From Pseudomonas monteilii NBRC 103158 = DSM 14164 (GTDB taxonomy: Bacteria > Pseudomonadota > Gammaproteobacteria > Pseudomonadales > Pseudomonadaceae): a DNA stretch of 64,000 nt. This document shows, piece after piece, positions 27,593 through 39,938 of the stretch. Position 1 is the first letter of the stretch. The number at the start of each line of letters is the position of its first letter. The notes under the pieces are model-generated. The model ran no database searches, was not told the DNA's origin, and worked only from the letters and a program-made list of their open reading frames with translations. Both the position numbers and the translations under genes were made by a program. Where the stretch lies: positions 25,500-89,499 of the forward strand of contig NZ_BBIS01000029.1 of the NCBI RefSeq assembly GCF_000730605.1. Reading direction: 5' to 3'.

Positions 27593-28840
27593 TTAGAACC
27601 CCGCCTCCAGGCCCAGCAGGTCCTGCACGGTCTGCCGCCGGCGAATCATGCGCAGCGCCCCTTCCTCGATCAGGAACTCCGGCAGCAACGGCCGGCTGTT
27701 GTAGTTCGACGACATCGACGCCCCATAGGCCCCGGCATCGTGAATCACCAGCAAATCGCCCACCTGCGCCTGGGGCAGGTCCTGTGGGGTCAGTTCCTGG
27801 TCATCCTGGGTGAACACATCCCCCGACTCGCACAGCGGCCCGGCCACCACGGTCGGCTGGCGCGGGCGGTCCACTGGCTGGCCGTTGGCATCGAGCAGGG
27901 TCATGCCGTGGTACGCACCGTACATCGCCGGGCGCATCAGGTCGTTGAAGCCGGCGTCGATCATCACGAAGGTATTGCGCCCCACTTGCTTCACAGCGCG
28001 CACTTCGGCCACCAGGTAGCCTGACTCCGCCACCAGGAAGCGCCCAGGCTCGATCTCCATGCGCACCTGGTGGCCGAGCATCGCTTCGATTTCCTTGCGT
28101 GCCACCGCCCAGGTCTGGGCGTAGCGCTGCAGGTCGACCGGCTTGTCGGTGCTGCGGTACGGGGTGGAGAGCCCGCCGCCGATGGAAAACGCTTCGATGT
28201 TCACGCCCAGGCGGCCAATCAGCTCGATCATCGAGCGAGCCACCTGCTCCAGGTGCTGGTAGTCCACACCGGAACCAATGTGCATGTGCACGCCCACCAG
28301 GTGCAGGCCATGGGCCTTGATGCAGACCAGTGCCTCCTCCAGCTCTCCGTGCCAGATGCCGTGCTTGCTGTTCTCGCCGCCGGTGTTTGTCTTGCGGCTG
28401 TGGCCATGGCCAAAGCCCGGGTTGATGCGGATCCACACGCGGTGGCCGGGCGAGCGTTCACCCAGCTGGCGCAGCATGTCGATGGAGCCCGCGTTCACTT
28501 CGATCTTCGAGGCCACCACGCGCTCCAGGGTCGGCCGGTCCAGCGCGTCGCAGGTCAGCACCACGCCGGCAGGGTCGCCGTCCACGCGGGCACCCGCTGC
28601 GAAGGCCCGTTCCATCTCACCCAGCGATACGGCATCCAGCACCAGGCCATGGGCGCGCATCAGGCGCAGCACATGCAGGTTAGGGTTGGCTTTCTGGGCG
28701 AAGCGTACGGTGTCGAACACCTTCAACTGCTCGACACGTTCGGCGATGGTGCTGGCGTCGTACGCCCACAGCGGCGAGCCGTGCTGGCGGACAGCTTCGG
28801 CCAGGAGGGAGAAAGGTGCGGTCATGGTGGCGCTACTCAT
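27593..28840 (-). CDS. lysA: Diaminopimelate decarboxylase-type PLP enzyme
   Basis: About 415 residues of the alanine racemase-like fold III decarboxylases. The PLP lysine lies in VRFAQKANPNLHVLRLM; SIGGGLSTPY, EPGRFLVAESGYLV and the CESGDVF motif are the other active-site blocks of DAP decarboxylase. It would convert meso-diaminopimelate to lysine. Pseudomonads usually carry another lysA elsewhere near dapF, so this is probably a second, regulated copy, fitting the divergent LysR gene next to it. The start is MSSATMTAPF at 28840 or MTAPFSLL at 28825; neither has a strong ribosome site. Confidence 0.82.
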   Translation of the reverse strand: MSSATMTAPFSLLAEAVRQHGSPLWAYDASTIAERVEQLKVFDTVRFAQKANPNLHVLRLMRAHGLVLDAVSLGEMERAFAAGARVDGDPAGVVLTCDALDRPTLERVVASKIEVNAGSIDMLRQLGERSPGHRVWIRINPGFGHGHSRKTNTGGENSKHGIWHGELEEALVCIKAHGLHLVGVHMHIGSGVDYQHLEQVARSMIELIGRLGVNIEAFSIGGGLSTPYRSTDKPVDLQRYAQTWAVARKEIEAMLGHQVRMEIEPGRFLVAESGYLVAEVRAVKQVGRNTFVMIDAGFNDLMRPAMYGAYHGMTLLDANGQPVDRPRQPTVVAGPLCESGDVFTQDDQELTPQDLPQAQVGDLLVIHDAGAYGASMSSNYNSRPLLPEFLIEEGALRMIRRRQTVQDLLGLEAGF

Positions 28841-28949
28841 ATAAGGATGACCACGAGGATGAGCCAAACCGGGAATTCAGAAAAATAGCTATTTTTCTGC
28901 CGGTCATTCATATCTGATATACCCATTGCTGACTTTGCCTGGTACTGCT

Positions 28950-29855
28950 GTGAAACTCTCTGTCCGCCATATCGAAGTGTTCCGCGCCATCATGGCCGCT
29001 GGCAGTGTGACCGGGGCGGCGCGCCTGCTGTTTACCTCGCAGCCCACTGTCAGCCGCGAGCTGGCGCGGCTGGAGCAGTTAACCGGGCTGAACCTGTTCG
29101 AGCGCGAGGGTGGGCGCCTGGTGGCGACCGCCCAGGCGTTGCTGTTGATCGAAGAGGTCGAGCGCGCCTACGTCGGGCTGGAGCGGATTGACCGTTTTGC
29201 TCAGGCCATTCGCAATTTCGAGCAGGGGAGGCTGGCCATCACTTGCCTGCCGCTGTTCTCCCAGACGTTGCTGCCCAAGGCTTGCCAGCGTTTCCACCAA
29301 CAGCATCGAGGCGTAAGCGTGAGTATCCTGGCGCAGGAATCGCCATTGCTGGAAGAGTCTCTGGTGGCCCAGCAGCACGACCTTGGCCTGACCGAGGTCG
29401 AGCAGATTCCGCGCGGTGCCTATGGCGAGCTGCTGTTCAGCGCCAACATGGTGTGCGTGCTGCCCGCGCATCACTCGCTACAGGCAAAAGCCGAGCTGGA
29501 ACTTGCCGACTTTCATGAGGTGGACTTCATCAACCTGGCCAGCCTGGACACTTACCGCCAGCGCCTGGACCAGCACTTTCGCGCGGCGGGGGTAAACCGC
29601 CGCACGGTGATCGAGACCACCAGTGCCGCCTCGGTGTGTGCCATGGTCAGGCAAGGGTTGGGGGTGGCGATCATCAACCCGTTGAGCGGGCTGGAGGCGG
29701 CGCAGGGCGGGTTGCCGATCCGCAGGTTGCGGGTGTCGGTGCCGTACCAGGTGATGCTGATACGGCCAGACCATAGGCCGGCATCGGCGGCGGTGGAGCC
29801 GTTTTGCGAGGCGCTGCGGGTGCAGGCGCAAGAGATGCAGGCAGCGTTGCAGTAA
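28950..29855 (+). CDS. LysR family regulator, probable activator of the adjacent lysA
   Basis: About 301 residues starting with GTG at 28950 (VKLSVRHIEVFRAIM). The LysR helix-turn-helix AGSVTGAARLLFTSQPTVSRELARLEQLTGLNLFERE is complete, and the effector domain runs to the end. It diverges from the diaminopimelate decarboxylase gene with 109 bp between starts, the layout of the classical lysR/lysA pair in which LysR senses diaminopimelate and activates lysA. Control of the neighbour is inferred from this arrangement. Confidence 0.86.
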   Translation: MKLSVRHIEVFRAIMAAGSVTGAARLLFTSQPTVSRELARLEQLTGLNLFEREGGRLVATAQALLLIEEVERAYVGLERIDRFAQAIRNFEQGRLAITCLPLFSQTLLPKACQRFHQQHRGVSVSILAQESPLLEESLVAQQHDLGLTEVEQIPRGAYGELLFSANMVCVLPAHHSLQAKAELELADFHEVDFINLASLDTYRQRLDQHFRAAGVNRRTVIETTSAASVCAMVRQGLGVAIINPLSGLEAAQGGLPIRRLRVSVPYQVMLIRPDHRPASAAVEPFCEALRVQAQEMQAALQ

Positions 29856-29863
29856 AGGCGGGC

Positions 29864-30217
29864 TCACAACTCGCAGACGAAGGTCCCGGTCCCGGCCAGG
29901 ATGTTCTCCAGGGTTTCTTTCACTTCGTCCAGGTCACTCAGGTCGCTGGTCAGGTTGATCTCCAGCACCTCATCCCCCTTCAGCGCATCGCGGTCGCCGG
30001 CTGCCACTTCAATCAGCAGGCGCTTGGCGCTCAGGGTCACTTTCAGCCCGTCCAGCGTCGATGGCTCGTCATCCAGGGTCAGGTCGACGGTGTCTTCGTC
30101 CGGGTAGCGGGTAAGCAGAAACATCTGGCCCTTGTCGCTGTGGCAGCACAGGGTCGCCATGTTGTCTTCCTCGTCATCGCAAGGGGTGGCGAAGAGCAGG
30201 GCGGTGTTGATTTGCAT
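29864..30217 (-). CDS. Conserved small acidic protein, function unknown
   Basis: A 117-residue, strongly acidic soluble protein beginning MQINTALLFATPCDDEEDNM. It contains LLTRYPDEDTVDLTLDDEPS and ends with GTGTFVCEL. No signal peptide, membrane segment or known catalytic motif is visible. It is convergent with the LysR gene, eight bases away, and divergent from gdhB. I believe it belongs to a Pseudomonas-wide family of uncharacterised proteins because of its clean composition and conserved-looking core, but I cannot assign a role. Confidence 0.72.
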   Translation of the reverse strand: MQINTALLFATPCDDEEDNMATLCCHSDKGQMFLLTRYPDEDTVDLTLDDEPSTLDGLKVTLSAKRLLIEVAAGDRDALKGDEVLEINLTSDLSDLDEVKETLENILAGTGTFVCEL

Positions 30218-30490
30218 GAGCGGGCTCGGATCAAAGTGAATGGAAGGGAATTCTGACAGTCTTGCGTACAGGCATAAACGTAAAGTTACCGCCCCTTGAC
30301 CGAAATTGTCGCAGCGCTGCAAGCGTTGATGACCGATCAGTCGTTAAGCTTCGGCGAGCCCTGGGCGTGCCCGCGCACGTTCAACGTCTGGTTTTACCGT
30401 CCGCCTTGCTACGGGTTGGCTATCGTTGATCCGTACACGGCGCACGCAGCGACGCTTCAACTATTACAAAGCCCAAGCGGAGTACCACAG

Positions 30491-33400
30491 ATGGCGTTCT
30501 TCACCGCAGCCAGCAAAGCCGACTTTCAGCATCAACTGCAAGCGGCCCTGGCGCAGCACATCAGCGAACAGTCCCTGCCACAAGTGGCGCTGTTCGCCGA
30601 GCAGTTCTTCGGCATCATCTCTCTGGACGAACTCACTCAGCGCAGGCTTTCCGACCTGGCCGGCTGCACCCTGTCAGCCTGGCGCATCATCGAACGTTTC
30701 GACCCCGAATACCCGCAAGTGCGGGTGTACAACCCTGATTACGAGCGCAACGGCTGGCAATCGACCCATACTGTGGTCGAGGTGCTGCACCACGACCTGC
30801 CGTTTTTGGTCGACTCGGTGCGCACCGAGCTCAACCGCCGTGGCTATAGCATTCACACCCTGCAAACCACCGTGCTCAGCGTGCGCCGTGGCGCCAAGGG
30901 TGAGTTGTTGGAGCTGCTGCCCAAGGGTACCCAGGGCGAGGGCGTGCGCCACGAGTCGCTGATGTACCTGGAGATCGACCGCTGCGCCAATGCCGCAGAG
31001 CTGACCGTGCTGGCCCGCGAGATCGAGCAGGTGCTGGCCGAGGTGCGGGTGGCAGTTGCCGATTTCGAGCCGATGAAGGCCAAGCTGCGTGACGTGGTGG
31101 CCGAGGTGGAACAGACCGCCTTCGGCCCGGCGCAACACGAAAAGGGCGAGGTCAAGGCCTTCCTCGAGTGGCTGCTGGACAACCACTTCACCTTCCTGGG
31201 CTATGAAGAATTCACCGTCAAGGGCGACGCCGATGGCGGCCAGATGGTTTACGACGAGCAGTCGTTCCTCGGCCTGCCGCGCCGCCTGCGCGTGGGCCTG
31301 ACGGCCGAAGAGCTGCGCATCGAAGACTACGCCGTGGCCTACCTCAACGAACCGCTGCTGCTGTCGTTCGCCAAGGCCGCGCTGCCCAGCCGCGTGCACC
31401 GCCCGGCCTACCCGGACTACGTGTCGATCCGCCAGCTGGACGCCGATGGCAAGGTCATCAAGGAACACCGCTTCATGGGCCTGTACACCTCGTCGGTGTA
31501 TGGCGAAAGCGTGCATGCCATCCCTTACATCCGCGTCAAGGTAGCCGAAGTCGAGCGCCGCTCGGGCTTCGACCCCAAGGCCCACCTCGGCAAGGAACTG
31601 GCCCAGGTGCTGGAGGTGCTGCCGCGCGACGACCTGTTCCAGACGCCGATCGACGAGCTGTTCACCACCGTCATGGCGATCGTGCAGATCCAGGAGCGCA
31701 ACAAGATCCGCGTGTTCCTGCGCAAGGACCCGTACGGCCGCTTCTGCTACTGCCTGGCGTACGTGCCGCGGGAGATCTACTCCACCGAAGTGCGACAGAA
31801 AATCCAGCAAGTACTGATGGAGCGCCTGAAGGCCAGCGACTGCGAGTTCTGGACCTTCTTCTCCGAATCGGTGCTGGCCCGTGTGCAACTGATTCTGCGG
31901 GTAGACCCGAAAAACCGCATCGACATCGACCCGCAGCAGCTGGAGCGCGAAGTCATCCAGGCCTGCCGCTCGTGGCATGACGATTATTCGACGCTGGTAG
32001 TGGAGAACTTCGGCGAAGCCCAAGGCACCAACATCCTCGCCGATTTCCCCAAGGGCTTCCCGGCCGGCTACCGCGAACGCTTTGCCGCGCACTCGGCCGT
32101 TGTCGACCTGCAGCATGTGCTGAACCTGTCGGAAAGCAAGCCGCTGGCCATGAGCTTCTACCAGCCGCTGACCCAGGTGGGTGAGCGCATCCTGCACTGC
32201 AAGCTGTACCACGCCGACACCCCGCTGGCGCTGTCCGACGTGCTGCCGATCCTGGAAAACCTCGGCTTGCGCGTGCTGGGCGAATTCCCGTATCGCCTGC
32301 GCCATGCCAGTGGCCGCGAGTACTGGATTCACGATTTTGCCTTTACCTACAGCGAAGGCCTGAGCCTGGATATCCAGCAGCTCAACGACACCCTGCAGGA
32401 CGCCTTCATCCACATCGTGCGTGGCGATGCCGAGAACGATGCCTTCAACCGTCTGGTACTCACCGCTGGCCTGCCTTGGCGTGACGTGGCGCTGCTGCGC
32501 GCTTACGCCCGTTACCTGAAGCAGATCCGCCTGGGCTTCGACCTGGGTTACATCGCCAGCACCCTGAACAACCACACCGACATCGCCCGCGAGCTGACCC
32601 GGTTGTTCAAGACCCGCTTCTACCTGGCGCGCAAGCTGACCCAGGACGACCTCGACGACAAGCAGCAGCGCCTGGAACAAGCCATCCTGACCGCGCTCGA
32701 CGACGTGCAGGTGCTCAACGAAGACCGCATCCTGCGGCGCTACCTGGATCTGATCAAGGCCACCCTGCGCACCAACTTCTATCAGCCGGATGCCAACGGC
32801 CAGAACAAGTCGTACTTCAGCTTCAAGTTCAACCCCAAGCTGATCCCCGAACTGCCCAAGCCGGTGCCCAAGTTCGAAATCTTCGTTTATTCGCCTCGGG
32901 TCGAGGGCGTGCACCTGCGCTTTGGCAACGTCGCCCGTGGCGGCCTGCGCTGGTCTGACCGTGAAGAAGACTTCCGCACCGAAGTGCTGGGCCTGGTCAA
33001 AGCCCAGCAGGTGAAGAACTCGGTCATCGTGCCGGTCGGCGCCAAGGGCGGTTTCCTGCCGCGCCGCCTGCCACTGGGCGGTAGCCGGGACGAGATCGCC
33101 GCCGAAGGCGTGGCGTGCTACCGCATCTTCATTTCCGGCCTGCTCGACATCACCGACAACCTCAAGGACGGTGGCGTGGTGCCGCCGGCCAACGTGGTGC
33201 GCCACGACGATGATGACCCGTACCTGGTGGTGGCGGCCGACAAAGGCACCGCCACCTTCTCCGACATCGCCAACGGCATTGCGATCGATTATGGCTTCTG
33301 GCTGGGCGATGCCTTTGCCTCGGGCGGTTCGGCCGGTTATGACCACAAGAAGATGGGCATTACCGCACGCGGCGCCTGGGTGGGTGTGCAGCGCCACTTC

Positions 33401-35356
33401 CGCGAGCGTGGCATCAACGTGCAGGAAGACCCGATCACCGTCATCGGCGTGGGTGACATGGCCGGCGACGTGTTCGGCAACGGTCTGCTGATGTCCGACA
33501 AGCTGCAACTGGTGGCGGCGTTCAACCACCTGCACATCTTCATCGACCCCAACCCCGAGCCTGCGTCCAGCTTTGCCGAGCGCAAGCGCCTGTTCGACCT
33601 GCCGCGTTCGGCCTGGAGCGACTACGACACCAGCATCATGTCTGAAGGCGGCGGTATCTTCCCGCGCAGTGCCAAAAGCATCACCATCAGCCCGCAGATG
33701 AAAGAGCGCTTTGCCATCGAGGCCGACCGCCTGACCCCGACCGAGCTGCTGAACGCGTTGCTCAAGGCACCGGTCGACCTGCTGTGGAACGGCGGTATCG
33801 GTACCTACGTGAAGGCCAGCAGCGAAAGCCACGCTGATGTCGGCGACAAGGCCAACGATGCGCTGCGGGTCAACGGCAATGAGCTGCGCTGCAAGGTGGT
33901 GGGCGAGGGCGGCAACCTGGGTATGACCCAGCTTGGCCGGGTGGAGTTTGGCCTGAACGGCGGCGCCACCAACACCGACTTCATCGACAACGCCGGCGGC
34001 GTTGACTGCTCCGACCACGAGGTCAACATCAAGATCCTGCTCAACGAAGTGGTGCAGGGTGGCGACATGACCGAGAAGCAGCGTAACCAGCTGCTGGGCA
34101 GCATGACCGACGAAGTCGGCAACCTGGTGCTGGGCAACAACTACAAGCAGACCCAGGCGCTGTCGCTGGCGGCCCGCCGCGCCCGCGAGCGGATTGCCGA
34201 GTACAAGCGCCTGATGGCCGACCTGGAAGGCCGTGGCAAGCTGGACCGCGCCATCGAGTTCCTGCCGTCCGAAGAGCAGTTGGCTGAACGCCTGGCTGCC
34301 GGCCAGGGGCTGACCCGCGCCGAGCTGTCGGTGCTGATCTCGTACAGCAAGATCGACCTCAAGGAGCAACTGCTCAAGTCGCTGGTGCCGGATGACGACT
34401 ACCTGACCCGCGACATGGAAACCGCCTTCCCGCCGTCGCTGGTCAGCAAGTTCGCCGAGGCCATGCGCCGCCACCGCCTGAAGCGCGAAATCGTCAGCAC
34501 CCAGATCGCCAACGACCTGGTCAACAACATGGGCATCACCTTCGTCCAGCGCCTGAAGGAGTCGACCGGCATGAGCCCGGCCAACGTGGCCGGGGCCTAT
34601 GTGATCGTGCGCGACATCTTCCACCTGCCGCATTGGTTCCGCCAGATCGAGGCCCTGGACTACCAGGTGCCGGCAGAAATCCAGCTCACCCTGATGGACG
34701 AGCTGATGCGTCTGGGCCGCCGTGCCACCCGCTGGTTCCTGCGTAGCCGCCGTAACGAGCAGGACGCCGGGCGCGACACCGCGCACTTCGGGCCGAAGAT
34801 CGCGCAGCTGGGGCTCAAGCTGGACGAGCTGCTGGAAGGCCCGACCCGCGAACGCTGGATGGTGCGTTACCAGGGCTTTGTCGACGCCGGTGTGCCGGAG
34901 TTGCTGGCGCGCATGGTGGCCGGTACCAGCCACTTGTACACCCTGCTGCCGATCATCGAAGCCGCCGACGTCACCGGCCATGAGCCGGCGCAGGTGGCCA
35001 AGGCGTTCTTTGCGGTGGGCAGCGCGCTGGACCTGACCTGGTACTTGCAGGAAATCAGCAACCTGCCGGTGGAAAACAACTGGCAGGCCTTGGCCCGCGA
35101 AGCGTTCCGCGATGACATTGACCTGCAGCAACGGGCAATCACCATCTCGGTACTGCAGATGGCCGATGCACCGGAAGACATGGACGCCCGCGTGGCGCTG
35201 TGGGCCGAGCAGCACCGGGTGATGGTGGAGCGCTGGCGCGCCATGCTGGACGACCTGCGCAATGCCCAGGGCACCGACTATGCGATGTACGCGGTGGCCA
35301 ACCGCGAGCTGGTCGACTTGGCCATGAGCGGGCAGGCGGCTGTGGTGCCGTCCTGA
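30491..35356 (+). CDS. gdhB: NAD-specific glutamate dehydrogenase, 180-kDa class
   Basis: About 1621 residues, the length expected for the large L-GDH group. The long N-terminal half holds ACT-like regulatory segments; the catalytic domain is recognisable from about residue 800 with KFEIFVYSPRVEGVHLRFG, RGGLRWSDREEDFRTEVLGL and VPVGAKGGF. It oxidises glutamate to 2-oxoglutarate and ammonium with NAD, mainly for catabolism. The start MAFFTAASK at 30491 has GCGGAG nine bases upstream and gives the usual family length; the in-frame extension to 30296 is rejected. A 1513-codon antisense open frame opposite it is a codon-bias artefact. A strong terminator follows. Confidence 0.94.
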   Translation: MAFFTAASKADFQHQLQAALAQHISEQSLPQVALFAEQFFGIISLDELTQRRLSDLAGCTLSAWRIIERFDPEYPQVRVYNPDYERNGWQSTHTVVEVLHHDLPFLVDSVRTELNRRGYSIHTLQTTVLSVRRGAKGELLELLPKGTQGEGVRHESLMYLEIDRCANAAELTVLAREIEQVLAEVRVAVADFEPMKAKLRDVVAEVEQTAFGPAQHEKGEVKAFLEWLLDNHFTFLGYEEFTVKGDADGGQMVYDEQSFLGLPRRLRVGLTAEELRIEDYAVAYLNEPLLLSFAKAALPSRVHRPAYPDYVSIRQLDADGKVIKEHRFMGLYTSSVYGESVHAIPYIRVKVAEVERRSGFDPKAHLGKELAQVLEVLPRDDLFQTPIDELFTTVMAIVQIQERNKIRVFLRKDPYGRFCYCLAYVPREIYSTEVRQKIQQVLMERLKASDCEFWTFFSESVLARVQLILRVDPKNRIDIDPQQLEREVIQACRSWHDDYSTLVVENFGEAQGTNILADFPKGFPAGYRERFAAHSAVVDLQHVLNLSESKPLAMSFYQPLTQVGERILHCKLYHADTPLALSDVLPILENLGLRVLGEFPYRLRHASGREYWIHDFAFTYSEGLSLDIQQLNDTLQDAFIHIVRGDAENDAFNRLVLTAGLPWRDVALLRAYARYLKQIRLGFDLGYIASTLNNHTDIARELTRLFKTRFYLARKLTQDDLDDKQQRLEQAILTALDDVQVLNEDRILRRYLDLIKATLRTNFYQPDANGQNKSYFSFKFNPKLIPELPKPVPKFEIFVYSPRVEGVHLRFGNVARGGLRWSDREEDFRTEVLGLVKAQQVKNSVIVPVGAKGGFLPRRLPLGGSRDEIAAEGVACYRIFISGLLDITDNLKDGGVVPPANVVRHDDDDPYLVVAADKGTATFSDIANGIAIDYGFWLGDAFASGGSAGYDHKKMGITARGAWVGVQRHFRERGINVQEDPITVIGVGDMAGDVFGNGLLMSDKLQLVAAFNHLHIFIDPNPEPASSFAERKRLFDLPRSAWSDYDTSIMSEGGGIFPRSAKSITISPQMKERFAIEADRLTPTELLNALLKAPVDLLWNGGIGTYVKASSESHADVGDKANDALRVNGNELRCKVVGEGGNLGMTQLGRVEFGLNGGATNTDFIDNAGGVDCSDHEVNIKILLNEVVQGGDMTEKQRNQLLGSMTDEVGNLVLGNNYKQTQALSLAARRARERIAEYKRLMADLEGRGKLDRAIEFLPSEEQLAERLAAGQGLTRAELSVLISYSKIDLKEQLLKSLVPDDDYLTRDMETAFPPSLVSKFAEAMRRHRLKREIVSTQIANDLVNNMGITFVQRLKESTGMSPANVAGAYVIVRDIFHLPHWFRQIEALDYQVPAEIQLTLMDELMRLGRRATRWFLRSRRNEQDAGRDTAHFGPKIAQLGLKLDELLEGPTRERWMVRYQGFVDAGVPELLARMVAGTSHLYTLLPIIEAADVTGHEPAQVAKAFFAVGSALDLTWYLQEISNLPVENNWQALAREAFRDDIDLQQRAITISVLQMADAPEDMDARVALWAEQHRVMVERWRAMLDDLRNAQGTDYAMYAVANRELVDLAMSGQAAVVPS

Positions 35357-35371
35357 GCTTGAGCTGAAATG

Positions 35372-35399
35372 AAAAACCCGGCAGACATGCCGGGTTTTT
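35372..35399 (+). terminator. Intrinsic terminator of gdhB
   Basis: AAAAACCCGGCA (35372-35383), loop GACA, then TGCCGGGTTTTT (35388-35399): a perfect 12-bp hairpin ending in a T run, 16 bases after the gdhB stop. The flanking A and T tracts would also allow termination of ppsR transcripts from the other side. Confidence 0.92.
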
Positions 35400-35410
35400 T
35401 TATCCCTGTG

Positions 35411-35446
35411 CTGGCCTCTTCGCGGGCATGCCCGCGAAAGGGCCAG
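35411..35446. repeat. REP element (P. putida type)
   Basis: Near-perfect palindrome CTGGCCTCTTCGCGGG, CATG, CCCGCGAAAGGGCCAG between the gdhB terminator and the ppsR stop. Same family as the other REP copies in the window. Confidence 0.85.
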
Positions 35447-35453
35447 AACAGGC

Positions 35454-36272
35454 TTACTTGAACCTGCGCTCTACGCCTTTCTCCACCAGAATCTTCGCCG
35501 AAATCTCTTCCACCGAAAAATGCGTGGAATTGATGTTGGGAATGTTCTCCCGGCGGAACAGGTTCTCCACCTCGCGCACTTCGAACTCGCACTGGGCAAA
35601 GCTGGAATAGCGGCTGTTGGGCTTGCGCTCGTGGCGGATGGCGGTGAGGCGATCGGGGTCGATGGTCAGGCCGAACAGCTTGTTGTGGTGCTTTTTCAGC
35701 ACCGCCGGCAGCTGCAGGCGCTCCATGTCGTCCTCGGTCAGCGGGTAGTTGGCGGCGCGGATGCCGAACTGCATGGCCATGTACAGGCAGGTAGGGGTCT
35801 TGCCGCAACGCGACACGCCAACCAGAATCAGGTCGGCCTTGTCGTAGTAGTGGGTACGCGCGCCGTCGTCGTTGTCCAGGGCGAAGTTCACCGCCTCGAT
35901 GCGTTCCATGTAGTTGGAGTTACCGCCAATCGAGTGCGATTTACCCACGGAATACGACGAATGGGCGGTCAATTCCTGCTCGAGCGGGGATAAAAACGAT
36001 GAAAAGATGTCGATCATGAAGCCATTCGACGTCGCCAGGATCTCACGGATGTCCTGATTGACGATGGTGTCGAAGATGATCGGGCGCACCCCGTCACGCT
36101 CGGCGGCGGCGTTGATTTGCTGGACCATGGTCCGTGCTTTGTCCGGCGAGTCGATGTACGGGCGGGTAAATTTGTTGAACGGAATGCTCTCGAATTGCGC
36201 GAGCAAACTCTGGCCCAGGGTTTCGGCAGTGATACCGGTGCCGTCGGAGATGAAGAACGCGGTTCGTTTCAT
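35454..36272 (-). CDS. ppsR: PEP synthase regulatory protein (DUF299 kinase/pyrophosphorylase)
   Basis: A 272-residue protein starting MKRTAFFISDGTGITAETLG, with the P-loop-like GVSRCGKTPTCLYMA segment of the DUF299 family. PpsR inactivates PEP synthase by ADP-dependent phosphorylation of a threonine and reactivates it by phosphate-dependent dephosphorylation. It diverges from ppsA with a 178-bp shared promoter region, the common arrangement. The start at 36272 is used; the extension to 36353 is not family-like. Confidence 0.94.
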   Translation of the reverse strand: MKRTAFFISDGTGITAETLGQSLLAQFESIPFNKFTRPYIDSPDKARTMVQQINAAAERDGVRPIIFDTIVNQDIREILATSNGFMIDIFSSFLSPLEQELTAHSSYSVGKSHSIGGNSNYMERIEAVNFALDNDDGARTHYYDKADLILVGVSRCGKTPTCLYMAMQFGIRAANYPLTEDDMERLQLPAVLKKHHNKLFGLTIDPDRLTAIRHERKPNSRYSSFAQCEFEVREVENLFRRENIPNINSTHFSVEEISAKILVEKGVERRFK

Positions 36273-36450
36273 TTGCGATCTGGGCCTTAAGCTGATGACG
36301 TTTCTTGGATATGATAAGTTCGGTTTGCCGAATGCGGCTGTCGGCATTCTCACTTATTTTCCAGGTACAGGCCACAAACGCCCGGCCAAGTCACAGAAGA
36401 CAGGCGGGCGCCTTTTGAGCTTTTCCAACACAGTTAGTGGAGAGATCACC

Positions 36451-38826
<2,376 letters not shown>

Positions 38827-38837
38827 TGCAGTAAAAC

Positions 38838-38874
38838 GCGGGGGGACGTCTGGCGTACCCCCGCCTGGTTTTTT
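38838..38874 (+). terminator. Terminator downstream of ppsA
   Basis: GCGGGGG (38838-38844) pairs with CCCCCGC (38858-38864), followed by CTGG and a run of six T. It lies 11 bases after the ppsA stop. Confidence 0.75.
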
Positions 38875-38876
38875 CC

Positions 38877-38911
38877 AGGGCGAGTTCCAGCAATGGATCC
38901 CGCCCTTTTTT
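38877..38911 (+). terminator. Second terminator downstream of ppsA
   Basis: AGGGCG (38877-38882) pairs with CGCCCT (38901-38906), followed by a T run. An in-frame ATG at 38893 lies in its loop, which argues against that codon as the start of the hydrolase gene. Confidence 0.6.
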
Positions 38912-38928
38912 GTGCACCAAGCAACCTT

Positions 38929-39921
38929 ATGCAAAGCAGCAGCACTCTATTCCCCGTGGCCCTGCTCAGTGCCGAGCGCCGCGGCGACCTCAGCGAAGAC
39001 GTGTACCGGATCAAGGCTGGCAACGGCCCGGACCCTAGCGTCGAGCTGGCCATCACCCGCCTGGGGTTGGCCGACCATGGCCGTGCCCAGGGCGTGCCGG
39101 TCATTCTTCTGCACGGCAGTTTTTCCAACCGGCGTTTCTGGTATTCGCCCAAAGGTATTGGCCTGGGCGCCTACCTCGCCCGTGCCGGTTTCGATGTGTG
39201 GATCCCGGAAATGCGCGGTCACGGCCTGTCACCACGCAACCATGCCTGGCAGCACAACAGCGTTGCGGCCTATGCCCGTGATGACCTGCCACTGATTGCC
39301 GCGTTCGTGCGCGAGCAGTCGGGCCAGGCGCCGCACTGGGTTGGCCATTCCTTGGGCGGCACCACTCTGGTGGCGGCGCTTGGAGGTGGTTTCCTGGGTG
39401 CCGAACAGGTGGCCAGCGTGGCGCTGTTCGGCACCCAGATCAGCCGTGTCTACTGGCCGTTGAAGGTGCCACCGCTGGTGTGGGGTGCGAAGCTGGTGCT
39501 CAAGCGCTGGGGGCAGATATCCGGGCCACGCTTCAAACGTGGGCCGGAAGACGAGCCGATTGGCCTGGCGCTGGAAAGCATGCGCTGGCATGGCCTGTTC
39601 GGACGCTTTGGCGACAAGCAGAACGACTGGTGGGCAGGGCTGGCAGAGGTGGATGTGCCCCTGCTGGCAGTGGCCGGCGCGGGGGACTTCCAGGACCCGG
39701 TGTGGGCCTGCCGCAAGCTGTTCGAGCAGTTGGGGGGCGAGCGCAAGCAGTTCTTGCGGCTGGGGCGTGAGGAAGGTTTTGAGGCCTTTGGGCATGTCGA
39801 CATGCTGGTGAGCAAGGCTGCGCAGGCGCAGGTATGGCCGTTGGTGGAGCGCTGGTTGCGTGATCCATTGCTGCCGGTGCATGCGTCCACGGTGGCTCAG
39901 GAACCTTTGCCAGTCAGTTGA
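38929..39921 (+). CDS. Alpha/beta hydrolase
   Basis: About 330 residues. The alpha/beta-hydrolase oxyanion block VILLHGSFSNRRFW, the strand motif EMRGHGLSPR and the nucleophile elbow GHSLGG are present, and the catalytic His is likely in EAFGHVDML near the C-terminus. The substrate is unknown. The start MQSSSTLF at 38929 is preferred because the upstream ATG at 38893 is inside a terminator hairpin. The order ppsA, hydrolase, rraA, cmaX, crfX, cmpX, sigX, oprF is the one I know from other Pseudomonas genomes. Confidence 0.86.
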   Translation: MQSSSTLFPVALLSAERRGDLSEDVYRIKAGNGPDPSVELAITRLGLADHGRAQGVPVILLHGSFSNRRFWYSPKGIGLGAYLARAGFDVWIPEMRGHGLSPRNHAWQHNSVAAYARDDLPLIAAFVREQSGQAPHWVGHSLGGTTLVAALGGGFLGAEQVASVALFGTQISRVYWPLKVPPLVWGAKLVLKRWGQISGPRFKRGPEDEPIGLALESMRWHGLFGRFGDKQNDWWAGLAEVDVPLLAVAGAGDFQDPVWACRKLFEQLGGERKQFLRLGREEGFEAFGHVDMLVSKAAQAQVWPLVERWLRDPLLPVHASTVAQEPLPVS

Positions 39922-39938
39922 TCTTGCATCGCCTGGGT

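Noticed and set aside
30674..35215. A 1513-codon open frame on the minus strand opposite gdhB
   Set aside because: It mirrors the codon bias of a very GC-rich gene; composition is His/Gln/Val/Ala-rich without any domain, and gdhB is complete on the other strand. The same applies to 36391-38934 opposite ppsA, 52821-54353 opposite rlmKL and 18028-19668 opposite the RND pump.
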